Below are positions 52,809 to 61,738 of a DNA stretch of 64,000 nucleotides, piece by piece. The stretch's first letter is position 1, and every line of letters begins with the position of its first letter. The translations under genes were made by a program, and so were the position numbers. The stretch comes from JBCBRD01 sp039819785 (GTDB lineage: Bacteria > Pseudomonadota > Alphaproteobacteria > Rhizobiales > Hyphomicrobiaceae), in NCBI GenBank assembly GCA_039819785.1, contig JBCBRH010000007.1, positions 61,956 through 125,955 of the forward strand, written 5' to 3'. The notes under the pieces were generated by a model. That model did not search any database, had not been told where the DNA came from, and worked only from the letters and a program-made list of their open reading frames with translations.

Positions 52809-54103
52809 CCATGCTGCGCAGCGTTGCAAAGGACGATCATCATGCGGCTGAGATGCGCCCGGGGGCCGTTGACCCATCAGCCGTGCCCGCCATTGACCGT
52901 GTCGTAATCATCAACGATTTCTCCGTGGTCCGTGGCGGAGCCACCCAGATTGCCATGAGCGAGGCGGCCGCCTTGTCGGCCCGCGGTATCAACGTTACCT
53001 ACATCGCGGGAGATGATGCGACTTCGATCAAGGACCGGCACGACGGCGTCACCTACCTTGGCATCGGCAGCGATACGATTATGCAGGCAAACCGGGGCAA
53101 AGCTTTCGTGAGCGGACTTGCCAACCTCAGGAGCGCGCGGTTTCTCCACGACTTCATTGCAACGCATGACACACCCGGCACGATCTATCATCTGCATGGC
53201 TGGTCGAAGGTATTGTCACCGATCATCCTCAGGCCTCTTAGGCGAGTGTCAAACCGCCTTGTGGTTCACGCCCACGACTTCTTCCTCGTATGCCCGAACG
53301 GTGGCTACACCGACTTTCGCGCCTCGAAGATTTGTTCGAGAAGACCGATGAGCGCGGCGTGCATCGTCGCCAACTGCGACCGGCGCAGCATGGCTCACAA
53401 AGCATGGCGCGTTGCCCGCGGTGTTGTGTTGAGTGTGTTCCAGGAATTCAGCAATTGTGTCGTCGTTCCCGTCCATGAAGAGATGACCCCCCATCTCGTC
53501 TACGGAGGCATTCCCGGGGGATCCGTGAAAGCCTTGCGCAACCCCGTCACGGCTTGGACATCGACCCGCATCGAAGCTGAGAACAACAGGCGTTTTGTTT
53601 TTGTCGGCCGCCTTGATGCCGACAAGGGTGCAGACTTGGCCTGCGAGGCGGCCGCTCGAAGCGGTGTAGAGCTGCTTGTAATCGGGATGGGTCCGCTGTT
53701 TGAGGACCTCAAGCAGCGCTATCCGAATTTCGAATTCGTAGGATGGTGTGACCGGCATCAACTCCGCGAGAAGATCCAGGACTGCCGCGCGCTCATCATG
53801 CCAAGCCGCATGCGCGAACCATTTGGCATCGTTGCAGTCGAAGCCATTTCAAGCGGCCTGCCGATCATCGCCTCGGACCGCGCCATGCTGGCGGGCGACA
53901 TCGTGCGCGGCGGATTCGGTGTCGTATGCGACCCTGAAGACCAGACGGCCCTAACAGCGCACATTTCCGAATTCGCAAATGAGGACGGGCAGATCGAAAA
54001 GATGAGCCGAAATGGCTTTACACACGGCTACAATCTGGCGCCGACACCGGATGGCTGGACAGATCAATTGATCGCCCTTTTCCACTCACGCCTCGAAAAC
54101 TGA
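52805..54103 (+). CDS. GT4-family glycosyltransferase
   Basis: 432-residue GT-B enzyme. The acceptor half has VIINDFSVVRGGATQIAMSE and IYHLHGWSKVLSPIILRPLR, then LVVHAHDFFLVCPNGGYTDF. The donor half has RFVFVGRLDADKGADLACEA, RALIMPSRMREPFGIVAVEA (E-x7-E) and ISSGLPIIASDRAMLAGDIV. A cysteine-rich stretch (SKICSRRPMSAACIVANCDR) in the middle is of the type seen in other exopolysaccharide GT4 enzymes, perhaps metal-binding. It is translated in tandem with the GT2 enzyme. Confidence 0.9.
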   Translation: MTMLRSVAKDDHHAAEMRPGAVDPSAVPAIDRVVIINDFSVVRGGATQIAMSEAAALSARGINVTYIAGDDATSIKDRHDGVTYLGIGSDTIMQANRGKAFVSGLANLRSARFLHDFIATHDTPGTIYHLHGWSKVLSPIILRPLRRVSNRLVVHAHDFFLVCPNGGYTDFRASKICSRRPMSAACIVANCDRRSMAHKAWRVARGVVLSVFQEFSNCVVVPVHEEMTPHLVYGGIPGGSVKALRNPVTAWTSTRIEAENNRRFVFVGRLDADKGADLACEAAARSGVELLVIGMGPLFEDLKQRYPNFEFVGWCDRHQLREKIQDCRALIMPSRMREPFGIVAVEAISSGLPIIASDRAMLAGDIVRGGFGVVCDPEDQTALTAHISEFANEDGQIEKMSRNGFTHGYNLAPTPDGWTDQLIALFHSRLEN

Positions 54104-54451
54104 CCAACCAGGGCTCTGGCGACATCGCCCCACCAAGAAAAGATTGAAAGCCTGGATCAAATCGCAAGACGGACTGCCTCCATAACTGCGCCGGGCAGCA
54201 CCAGTCGGTCGTGGCAGTGAACTCTCGATCACAGAAAGGCACTATTGGAATCAAAATTGAGATTCGCACTGACCCTCTTTCAAAGAAGACGGTGTCGCAC
54301 AGAGCATGTTCCGGGCGGAAAACCGCGTACACCTTTCCTGAACATGCTCTAGACAAGCCACGCCAATATCGGGTCGCCGCCTTATGGCCCGGCGCAAGAA
54401 GGTTGGAGATCGTGATTATGCCTTTTTTCGGAAAGACCTATTGAGAGCGAA
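54104..54451. other. 348-base region containing repeat copy 3
   Basis: This separates the GT4 gene from the flippase gene on the same strand. The only structure seen is the 50-base palindromic repeat at 54301-54350, which could fold as a hairpin in a read-through transcript. No gene is supported. Confidence 0.5.
54301..54350 (+). repeat. palindromic repeat, copy 3 (hairpin B only)
   Basis: The same 50-base unit as at 16428-16477, with one internal change (ACCTTTCC for ACTTTTCC) and a perfect AGAGCATGTTC end. It ends with TCT followed by AG, as in copy 2. Confidence 0.85.
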
Positions 54452-55894
54452 ATGTTTTCAGCCCACAGAATCATGACCCTCGGCAGCGAAGCGCTCAAAA
54501 AGGCGACTTCGCCAGTTTTTGTCAGCGTCTCTGGTCGGATTCTGACCCAGGTAGTAATGGCGGCAACAATTCTGGTCGCCACAAGATTCGTTACACTGGA
54601 AGAATTTGGCATCTTGGCCCTCGGACAAGCGGTTTCGGTCATCCTCACATCCTTGCTCTACACCGGGCTCTATCAAATCGTTTTGCGAACAAAAAATATC
54701 GATGAAGAAAATGCGACGCTGTTCAGCACCCAGCTTGTTTTGAGCGCGACAGGAACACTCCTGATGATCAGCCTGGGCCTCATTCAAGCGGGCGGATCGC
54801 TTCTGCAATTTGTTTTTTTCGGTCTCGCACCTGTTCCCGTGCTGATCGGGACTGCTGCTCACTTTGACGCCTTACTCTTTCGAGACAGCCGCGTCCGCGC
54901 AGCCGTGTTGTCGACCGCAGGAGCGGAGATCCTTGGCTTCGTTGCGATGTGCATAGCGATCGGTTCTGGCGCGGGGGTCTACGCGCTCGTTCTAGGGCGG
55001 CTCGTAATGGCAATCCTGCTGCTTATTGCTAAGGTCTCCTGCGTAGCGAAGTGGCCAGGGTTCGGTCTTGAAGCAGGCGTCGTGCGCGGCTCATTTGCTG
55101 CAGCTTATCCTCTTTATATTTCCAACGGGGTGACGATGGCCTCCAGCTACGGTGGCGATCTCCTGCTCGGTTTGTTCCAGAACCCGACAGCTGTCGGTGC
55201 GTTTCGCGCTGCATCGCGCGTGACGGCGACCGCAACCGAGATCATAGCCAAGCCCGTCCTCGCGATTTCATGGTCGAATCTGGCGCGGTCGGAGCGAGAA
55301 AACCGCCTCCATGCGTTGGCCACTGAGTGGCTGGAGCAGGCAAAGTTCTTGACGTTCGCTGCATGGCCCGCACTCATCGCGCTGGCACTTCTCGCTGAGC
55401 CGGTCGTCAATTTCATCCTCGACGAGAGTTGGGGTGCAGCAGCCCCTTTGATCACGATCCTGTCCCTGGCGGCCGGCGTAGGTATCCTGGATGTCCTTTC
55501 CCCTCCGGCGCTTCTATGCACTCAGAAGGCGTCGATCTTTACCCGACTGACATTCGCCAGAGCCGGAATCACCATCACAGCACTGTTGTTGACAGCGCCA
55601 CATGGCCCCGTCGCGGTGGCATATGGACTGCTCGCAGCGCGTGCCATCATCACGCCGATTTCCCTGAGCTTCGTATTGAGCGCGTTGAACATCGCACCAG
55701 CCAGGTTTGCGCGCGCGCTCGTGCCCAGTACCATCGCCACCGTCACCTGTTGCCTTGCAGTGGTAGCCTTGCAGGGTGCAACAGATGATAATCTTCAGGG
55801 GTTCATGATGACAGGCGGTCTGGCAGCGGCACTTTGGAGCGTGATCTTCCTCTTTTTCGTGACGAGACGCGTCGTCCAGCTTCCACGACCTTAG
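54452..55894 (+). CDS. Wzx-type polysaccharide flippase (MATE/MOP superfamily)
   Basis: 480-residue membrane protein with about fourteen helices, starting VFVSVSGRILTQVVMAATIL and VATRFVTLEEFGILALGQAV. The latter is the hallmark first loop of Wzx proteins (ARxLxxxxFGxxxL). LLYTGLYQIVLRTKNIDEEN follows. It most likely flips undecaprenyl-linked repeat units across the inner membrane for the polymerase at 37440. The ATG at 54452 is preceded by GAGAG. Confidence 0.87.
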   Translation: MFSAHRIMTLGSEALKKATSPVFVSVSGRILTQVVMAATILVATRFVTLEEFGILALGQAVSVILTSLLYTGLYQIVLRTKNIDEENATLFSTQLVLSATGTLLMISLGLIQAGGSLLQFVFFGLAPVPVLIGTAAHFDALLFRDSRVRAAVLSTAGAEILGFVAMCIAIGSGAGVYALVLGRLVMAILLLIAKVSCVAKWPGFGLEAGVVRGSFAAAYPLYISNGVTMASSYGGDLLLGLFQNPTAVGAFRAASRVTATATEIIAKPVLAISWSNLARSERENRLHALATEWLEQAKFLTFAAWPALIALALLAEPVVNFILDESWGAAAPLITILSLAAGVGILDVLSPPALLCTQKASIFTRLTFARAGITITALLLTAPHGPVAVAYGLLAARAIITPISLSFVLSALNIAPARFARALVPSTIATVTCCLAVVALQGATDDNLQGFMMTGGLAAALWSVIFLFFVTRRVVQLPRP

Positions 55895-55960
55895 GTCGGA
55901 ACACGTTCACCGGCCGAGGTCTTTGGAACTGCGGACACAGACAAAAAGAGCCATGCCGCT

Positions 55961-57676
55961 ATGCATCGAGCCCACTCTGATTTCATCCGCTCGGCGTCCA
56001 TTTTGCTTCTTTGGGCCGGAGCCGTCACTTCCGCCGCAGCCGAGGACATAGCGCCTTTCTCGCCCCTTGAACTCGCCGCATCGACAAACCTCAATCAGGC
56101 AAGCAACCAAAGAATGGTCGATGCCGCTGTCCGCCTGGGAATTACCGATTTTCGAGATGGCATGTACTGGGACCGTGTGGAGCGGAAACAAGGCGTCTAC
56201 GCTTTCGATGATCCTACGACGCTCTATCCCGCGTTGCTCCGGGAGTCTGGCGTCGGACTTTCCATAACGGTCAACTGGGGCAACGCTCTTTACGATGATG
56301 GCGCAACGCCCCACAGCGCCGAAGCCATTACAGCGCATGGACGGTACGTCGCAGCTCTGATCGAAAGGTTCCCGGCGATACACACAATCGAGGTCGGCAA
56401 CGAATTCAATAGCGGCAACTTCGTCAACGGCCCAGTGGGGCAGACCGATATCGACGGCCGCGCCGCAGCCCATGTCGCAATTTTGCGTAGCGTGTATGAA
56501 GCAGCAAAGAGTGCCGGTCGGCCGGTTAAGGTGCTCGGCGGCGCGGCGCACTCCATTCCGGCGGGCTATCTGTGGGCGGTGCTCGACAAGGGGGGTGCTG
56601 ACGTCATGGATGCGCTCGTCATCCATCCCTACACCACGCCTCCAGAGCATCTCGCAAGGCAAATCGCTGTCCTTCGGCGCCACCCCAAAGCGCGCGACAT
56701 GCCTATAGAGGTGACCGAATTCGGAAGCAGGAATACCCACACTGCCGACGCCTACCTGATCAAAATGGTGGCCGTCATGGCGGCAAGCGGTGTGGAGCGC
56801 GCCGCGTGGTACGCATTGAACAGCCGGGGCGACGGCTTCGTCCCCCTGCTGGATCTGAAAGGCGAACCAACCGCTGTGGGACGCGCCTACCTGTTTGCCC
56901 AAAAAATGCTCGCCGGGCGCACCGCCAAGGACATCTCGCCCGACCCATTTACCTACGCCATACGTTTCGCCGACAACACGCTAGTCCTGTGGGGCGAACC
57001 GCGCGGCGTCAAACTGGGGAACAACGTCATGGCTTATGACGTCAGGGGCGAAGTCGTTTCACGGGACGGACTGACCCTGTCGTACGATGCTCCGGTACTG
57101 CTTGTCAGCGCACAACCCATCGAGTTGGGCAACACCGTGCGCCTGGAGCCGCATCCAGTCCTCGCTGATAGCGCCTACGACTTCGCTTATCCAGATCCAG
57201 CGGCAGCCGGACCCAAGCGGAAGCCCGAGGGACTGCTCGAGCGTTTCATCCGCATCAACCGTGCAGACGAACTGGCCTTCCAGACGATGCCAGGCCAAGA
57301 ACGTCCCGGTACACTCTGGACACCCTACCTTGGCCGTGATGGGCTGTACCCGTTACGTCTCGCGGCGACGAACCTGGTCACCACAAAGGACCGGAACACG
57401 CCCAGGATCGTTCAACGCTATCGCACCGCATTGACGAGACCGGTCGACCTCACGGTCGAACTCGACCCGGCTGCAAGGTCGGCCGATGGTGTTACGGCCA
57501 CGGTCTGGCATAACGACACGATCATTCTGGCCAAGACGATTAACCACAGCTTTCGCTTCACGCGGCGGCTGGACATGACCCGCGGCGATACAGTGGAACT
57601 TGAGGTCGGGGCTGGCCCGACCCGGAACGGAGACGTCGTCAGCTATCACTTCCGGCTCACAACCGTTGAGCCATAG
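55961..57676 (+). CDS. exported clan GH-A glycoside hydrolase-like protein
   Basis: 571 residues. An N-terminal signal peptide (ASILLLWAGAVTSAAA, cleavage near residue 28) leads to a TIM-barrel. The acid/base motif is IEVGNEFNSG (E148) and the nucleophile motif IEVTEFGSRN (E253), the spacing expected of GH39/GH5-type retaining enzymes. AWYALNSRGDGFVPLLDLKG follows; the C-terminal 250 residues are beta-rich and may bind glycan. It lies 66 bases after the flippase gene. Hydrolases in such loci often trim or release the polysaccharide. Confidence 0.8.
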   Translation: MHRAHSDFIRSASILLLWAGAVTSAAAEDIAPFSPLELAASTNLNQASNQRMVDAAVRLGITDFRDGMYWDRVERKQGVYAFDDPTTLYPALLRESGVGLSITVNWGNALYDDGATPHSAEAITAHGRYVAALIERFPAIHTIEVGNEFNSGNFVNGPVGQTDIDGRAAAHVAILRSVYEAAKSAGRPVKVLGGAAHSIPAGYLWAVLDKGGADVMDALVIHPYTTPPEHLARQIAVLRRHPKARDMPIEVTEFGSRNTHTADAYLIKMVAVMAASGVERAAWYALNSRGDGFVPLLDLKGEPTAVGRAYLFAQKMLAGRTAKDISPDPFTYAIRFADNTLVLWGEPRGVKLGNNVMAYDVRGEVVSRDGLTLSYDAPVLLVSAQPIELGNTVRLEPHPVLADSAYDFAYPDPAAAGPKRKPEGLLERFIRINRADELAFQTMPGQERPGTLWTPYLGRDGLYPLRLAATNLVTTKDRNTPRIVQRYRTALTRPVDLTVELDPAARSADGVTATVWHNDTIILAKTINHSFRFTRRLDMTRGDTVELEVGAGPTRNGDVVSYHFRLTTVEP

Positions 57677-57759
57677 ACCGCCAAGTCGATGAAGCTCGAT
57701 TGATTGCGCAGTCGGGCGGAGGTGATGCGCTAAGCCGCTTTAGCAGGCTGTTGAAGAAC

Positions 57760-58083
57760 TCACCATCGGCGAGCTTTGAAGTTCGCTTCGTCGCCCATGA
57801 AGCGTGTGATGGTGATCGTCAGAATGCCGTCCTCGCCAAGGTCGGCATCTCCAGAGCCTGAGACCTCGTCCATCTCATCGAAGCCCTGCCAATCGAACTC
57901 GGCCCCGCGCGGACTGTAGCCGCAGTCCATTGCACCGTTGACGCAGATGTACTTGAACTCGCCGGTGCCGTCTGCGTTAAACTGGACGAAGGCGGGCTCG
58001 ACGAGATCGAGATCACTGGTCTCGTATTCGTCCGATTGGAAGATCCGCCATTTACCGATCACGGCGCTTTTCTTTGCCATCAT
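57760..58083 (-). CDS. IS passenger protein of unknown function
   Basis: 107 residues starting MMAKKSAVIGKWRIFQSDEY and containing DLDLVEPAFVQFNADGTGEF then KYICVNGAMDCGY. It is acidic and beta-rich, with no signal peptide or helix-turn-helix. The ATG overlaps the transposase stop (ATGA), and the gene ends 17 bases inside the IS end, so it travels with the element. Similar small proteins of unknown role are found near insertion sequences and as free-standing genes. It is not needed for a standard IS5 element, hence a true passenger. Confidence 0.75.
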   Translation of the reverse strand: MMAKKSAVIGKWRIFQSDEYETSDLDLVEPAFVQFNADGTGEFKYICVNGAMDCGYSPRGAEFDWQGFDEMDEVSGSGDADLGEDGILTITITRFMGDEANFKARRW

Positions 58084-59231
58084 CCGCCCCGATCATCCAG
58101 AAGCTGCGGCAAGCGTATGAGATTGTAGGCGGCCATCGCGAAAGTGAACTGAAAGCCGACCCGTTTGACGCTGCGGAACTTTGTTTTGTCGATGCCGGCA
58201 ATCATCTTCGCCCAGCCGAACGCCTCCTCGATGCGCTTTCTGACACGCTGCGAGGCGGCATAACCTGGATGGCGCGTGGTGCGCCCGTCAACCGAGGAGC
58301 GACGACGTTTGCCGGTCTTCGTCACCGCATCGTGGCGCACAATATGCGGCGTCACCTCCATTCGGTGCAAATCGGCTGCAAATGACTTGGCGTCGTAGCC
58401 TTTGTCGGCGCCAAGTGTGAGGCGGCGCGTCGACCCGGGCAAATGCCGATTGATCATATTGACCGCCGCTTCGCGCTCAGCCGTGCCGCTTGCTCGGCTA
58501 AGATGCGCCTGAACAATCAGGCCCGAGCGGTTCTCCATCAGGGCATGGCCCATGAAACACAGCTTAGCTTCCTTACCGCGTCCCTTCTTGAAGAGCCTGG
58601 CGTCAGGGTCGGTCATCGAGGCATGCGTGTCGTTCGTGCGGGACTTTCCGTGAAAGTCGGCTTCGCCATTGCGGCCTGGCTTGGGCGGCTCGTCGGAACC
58701 ATTCTTCGCCCGCACCGACTTCATGGAGGCCCACGCTTCGACCAGGGTGCCGTCGACGGAGAAATGCTCGTTCGACAGGAACCGCTTTACCTTTTTGTGG
58801 CGCAGTACCGCCTCAAGAAACTTGACGGCCACATTCGCGTCGAGCAACCCATCGCGGTTTTTGGAAAATGTCGAATGGTCCCAGACGGCATCGTCAAAGC
58901 CGAGCCCGTCATGCCGGAGGCATGCTTGCAGCACGAACCAACGAAACAGCAGGTTATAGTCGATCTGCTCCATCAACTGGCGTTCGGATCGCACCGAAAA
59001 AAATGCCTGTGGCAAAGACGCTCTGAGCAGCCGCTCCGGCGCGATCGAGGACCTTCCCGTCGACCCGTAGAGCGCTTCGAACCCGGCATCGAGTGAGATC
59101 AGCGCATCATCGACGATCGTCTTGATCACGCGTAGCGGGTTCGCCTCAAGCACGCGTTCCTCAAGGTTCACATAACTGAAAAGCGCACTTGACTGGTTGT
59201 CTGGCCCGCGCATCGCCTGCTCCATTGCCAC
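58080..59231 (-). CDS. IS5-family transposase
   Basis: 383-residue DDE transposase. The N-terminal DUF772 region has SYVNLEERVLEANPLRVIKT and APERLLRASLPQAFFSVRSE. The catalytic triad is seen as SVDGTLVEAW (first Asp), GADKGYDAKSF (second Asp) and RVRKRIEEAFGWAK (Glu), followed by the FAMAAYNLIRLP tail. The gene is intact and probably active. The GTG at 59231 is supported by AGGG; ATG 59225 is possible. Its stop overlaps the passenger gene start. Confidence 0.92.
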   Translation of the reverse strand: MAMEQAMRGPDNQSSALFSYVNLEERVLEANPLRVIKTIVDDALISLDAGFEALYGSTGRSSIAPERLLRASLPQAFFSVRSERQLMEQIDYNLLFRWFVLQACLRHDGLGFDDAVWDHSTFSKNRDGLLDANVAVKFLEAVLRHKKVKRFLSNEHFSVDGTLVEAWASMKSVRAKNGSDEPPKPGRNGEADFHGKSRTNDTHASMTDPDARLFKKGRGKEAKLCFMGHALMENRSGLIVQAHLSRASGTAEREAAVNMINRHLPGSTRRLTLGADKGYDAKSFAADLHRMEVTPHIVRHDAVTKTGKRRRSSVDGRTTRHPGYAASQRVRKRIEEAFGWAKMIAGIDKTKFRSVKRVGFQFTFAMAAYNLIRLPQLLDDRGG

Positions 59232-59294
59232 CGTGACCCTGGCAAGGAATCACATTCGCAACTCCTCGTCAGGTGCGAATTTCAACAGCCTGCT

Positions 59295-59390
59295 AGAGCA
59301 TGTTCAGGAAAAGTGTACGCGGTTTTCCGCCCGGAACATGCTCCAAATCAAGAGCTTAGAGCCTGCTTTGCCAGTCCACGAAAAGCAGGC
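59295..59390 (-). repeat. composite palindromic repeat, copy 4 (inverted, hairpin B + hairpin A)
   Basis: Reverse orientation of copy 1. The 50-base hairpin B occupies 59295-59344, then a linker, then hairpin A with perfect 9-bp arms GCCTGCTTT/AAAGCAGGC (59361-59390). It abuts the IS5 right end on one side and the stop codon of the sulfotransferase gene on the other, so it may act as that gene's terminator. Confidence 0.85.
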
Positions 59391-59391
59391 A

Positions 59392-60180
59392 CTAAGCGCG
59401 CAGACCCAGGTCTTGAGCCTTGCCTGTCGGAAACAAGACGCGTTCACCAGATACCAGATCCCACAATTTTTGATCTGCCTGATAATGCTCAGCCAGGAAT
59501 TGGGGCCAACTTTCCGGACGCTCGCCACGCGAGGAGTTCCGCCGCGGCAAGCCACCGCTCAGCCTCACATGCTTTCGAACAACGGACATTCCCGGCTCAG
59601 GGTCCTCAACCGGAAACAGTAGATCGACAAGAACTGCCCCCGACCTGTCGCTTATGAAATCCACTTGCCCGCGGAAATGATGCCAGGTCATGATCTTTGC
59701 CTGTTGAAGAACGGGCTGTTGGGCGAGATAGGATAGGAAGTCATCAAACGTTTCGACGAAAGAGAGTTCCTCATCCATGAGGCGGCGCTCCTCGGGAACT
59801 GGAGAGGAATGCTTGTAATAGTTGAATGCTGAAATAAAACGGTCTTTCGGATTTCGAACCGTCGCAAAAACCAATGCCGTTTCGAAGAGGTCAGGCGCTA
59901 CGGTCTTGCAGAAGTCAGCAGAGGCATGCCCGGGCCACGCACTTTCTGGAGCGCCGGGATAGAGAAAGCTACAGATGGAATTCGTGGCATTTTTTGGAAT
60001 GCGTATGAATATCGTGTTTTGAGACCGGTAAAGGCCTAATCCAAATCTGTTCTCATCACGCATAGACCGCGCCCGGACAAGCAATCGCTTCAAGAATTGG
60101 GACGCTGGCAGTTGCTTGAATTTCTCCCCATTCACCTCAAGTCCGGGCGATGGGATCGAGTCAATTCTTTCCACAAACAT
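59392..60180 (-). CDS. sulfotransferase-family protein
   Basis: 262 residues of the sulfotransfer_2 type. The 5'-phosphosulfate loop is TIFIRIPKNATNSICSFLYP, and the 3'-phosphate site is ALVFATVRNPKDRFISAFNY. The central Asp/Arg region (VRNPKDRF) is preserved. The start at 60180 has GAGG six bases upstream, with TTG 60192 as alternative. It differs from the sulfotransferase at 40924, so the cell may sulfate two sites or two glycans. It lies outside the operon, beside the IS5 element. Confidence 0.82.
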   Translation of the reverse strand: MFVERIDSIPSPGLEVNGEKFKQLPASQFLKRLLVRARSMRDENRFGLGLYRSQNTIFIRIPKNATNSICSFLYPGAPESAWPGHASADFCKTVAPDLFETALVFATVRNPKDRFISAFNYYKHSSPVPEERRLMDEELSFVETFDDFLSYLAQQPVLQQAKIMTWHHFRGQVDFISDRSGAVLVDLLFPVEDPEPGMSVVRKHVRLSGGLPRRNSSRGERPESWPQFLAEHYQADQKLWDLVSGERVLFPTGKAQDLGLRA

Positions 60181-60399
60181 TCTGTACCTCAAAAGCCTGG
60201 GCGCATGGTGTTGTGCGACGCACTACCGCTCAATTTGCAGCTCCAAACCTGACCCGACTACAAAAAAGCCATTACACACGCTCGAATTCCCGGCCGAAAC
60301 CCTAATTGCGGCGAATATAGGAGATCTTGAGTAGCAAGAAAACCGCTTCTCGGCCATACCGCCATAAGACCGCCGGCGCTCATTTGACGAAGCAGACAA

Positions 60400-61117
60400 C
60401 CGACGCCGGTTCGGACTTCGCGTCGCTGCTACGGGCATCGTTGTGTCACTGCTCGAGCTTGCCGGGGCTATCGCGCAGCCGGCGTCGACACCGGTCATTA
60501 TTGCCTGAGCCATCGAACAGAAGCTCGTCGACCGCGTCGAAGCAGTGGGAACCTTACGCGCAAACGAGCAGGTCACCATCACCACACAAGTGACCGGAAT
60601 TATCACTGGGTTCGAACTCGGGAACGGTCAACGTGTCGAAAAGGGCCAAATGCTCGCGATTATGACCAGTGCCGAGGAAGCCGCCCAGCTCAAGTAAGCT
60701 GAAGCGACTGTTCGCGAGGCCCGGGAGCAGCTGGAGCGCGCCAAACCGCTCGCCGAGCGCGGCGTCAGCTCGGAGGCGTTGCTCGCCAAGCGCCGCCGGA
60801 ATTATGAGACGGCGCTGGCCAGGCTTGAAGCTGTGAAATCGAGGATTGCCGATAGAACGAACTCGGCGCCGTTTTTCGGCATCGTCGGCCTGAGGCACGT
60901 CAGCGTCGGGGCGCTTGTGGAACCTGGAACCGCAAACGCTACCATGGACGACGACACCATCATGACGCTCTACTCCACCATTCCATTCCAGCAGAGTTCC
61001 TGCAGACTCTGAAGTTTGGATTGTCCATCGAAGCCAAGACAGAAGCTGACGGCGATCGCGTTTTCGAAGGCAAATTGACAGGCATCGACAGCCGCATCGA
61101 CCCGGTCAGGCTAAGAA
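60400..61117 (+). pseudogene. decayed HlyD/RND adaptor gene
   Basis: One frame reads VDRVEAVGTLRANEQVTITT, QVTGIITGFELGNGQRVEKG and REQLERAKPLAERGVSSEAL, a clear membrane-fusion protein. It is broken by a TGA at 60506-60508 and a TAA at 60695-60697. A frameshift near 60985-60995 follows, after which EFLQTLKFGLSIEAKTEADG and GKLTGIDSRIDPVR continue in another frame and are then lost. Its pump gene is absent; the only pump remnant in the window is at 26729-26926. Confidence 0.8.
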
Positions 61118-61738
61118 CATGCCGAGAATGCATAGGGTTTGGCGGAGAAAGAGAGGCCGCCGATCCATAACCTTAGCGCTTTGTAACTATGGGATTTTTG
61201 GGCTGCGCATTGGGCTTTACGACGCAATTCCTACCGCATTTTACAGACGCTTCGGGACGCTGGTGTTGTCTCGACTAATACCACCTGCCCCATCCCTTTT
61301 CCAGTCGAATCAATAACCCACGACCTGACATCCCAGCGTCCAAGTATTGCGTGAGACTAGCGCGCAACAACATCTGATTTATGATTGACAATGCGTGCTG
61401 ATAACCGGCAGGCGTGCGATATTGCTTGGGCACGACTGCGGCTTGAATTTCCGACGACACGTCTGGGGGCTGGCGTGGTGGACGTGTGGGGCACCTGAAG
61501 GCCGTCATCGGCAAATCGCTGATGGCGGCATTTCTGCTTTCTGGTGCTGGTTTTTTGCGTAGTTGATGGGTAGTTGATCAGCTCTTGATCGGCTGAACTG
61601 CTGGGCAAGTTGCAGTTCAAAGGCCCGGCCATTGGTTGTGAGTTATGCGGCCAGCCGGATGCCGTGGACGACGGGCATGACTGTTGCTGTTTGGAAGCTG
61701 ACGTCGAACGCGCGGAACCCGACGCTCACTTTTGACCC
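61118..61738. other. 621-base region without a recognised gene
   Basis: This lies between the adaptor pseudogene and the IS1182-type element. The repeat GTAGTTGAT occurs twice within 20 bases near 61560-61577. The rest shows no protein-like frame and may be further decayed coding DNA. Confidence 0.4.

Larger units (their letters stand above)
57743..59293 (-). mobile_element. IS5-family insertion sequence with a passenger gene
   Basis: The element is bounded by perfect inverted ends GCAGGCTGTTGAA (left) and TTCAACAGCCTGC (right), with TA on both outer sides as a likely target duplication; the symmetry runs on through TA to 15 bases. It is about 1.55 kb. It carries a DDE transposase and a 107-codon second gene, both reading left. 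The right end abuts repeat copy 4, so the insertion went into or beside that palindrome. Confidence 0.85.

Noticed and set aside
55907..56902. 331-codon open frame on the minus strand
   Set aside because: It is the antisense shadow of the glycoside hydrolase, which has a signal peptide and both catalytic Glu motifs.
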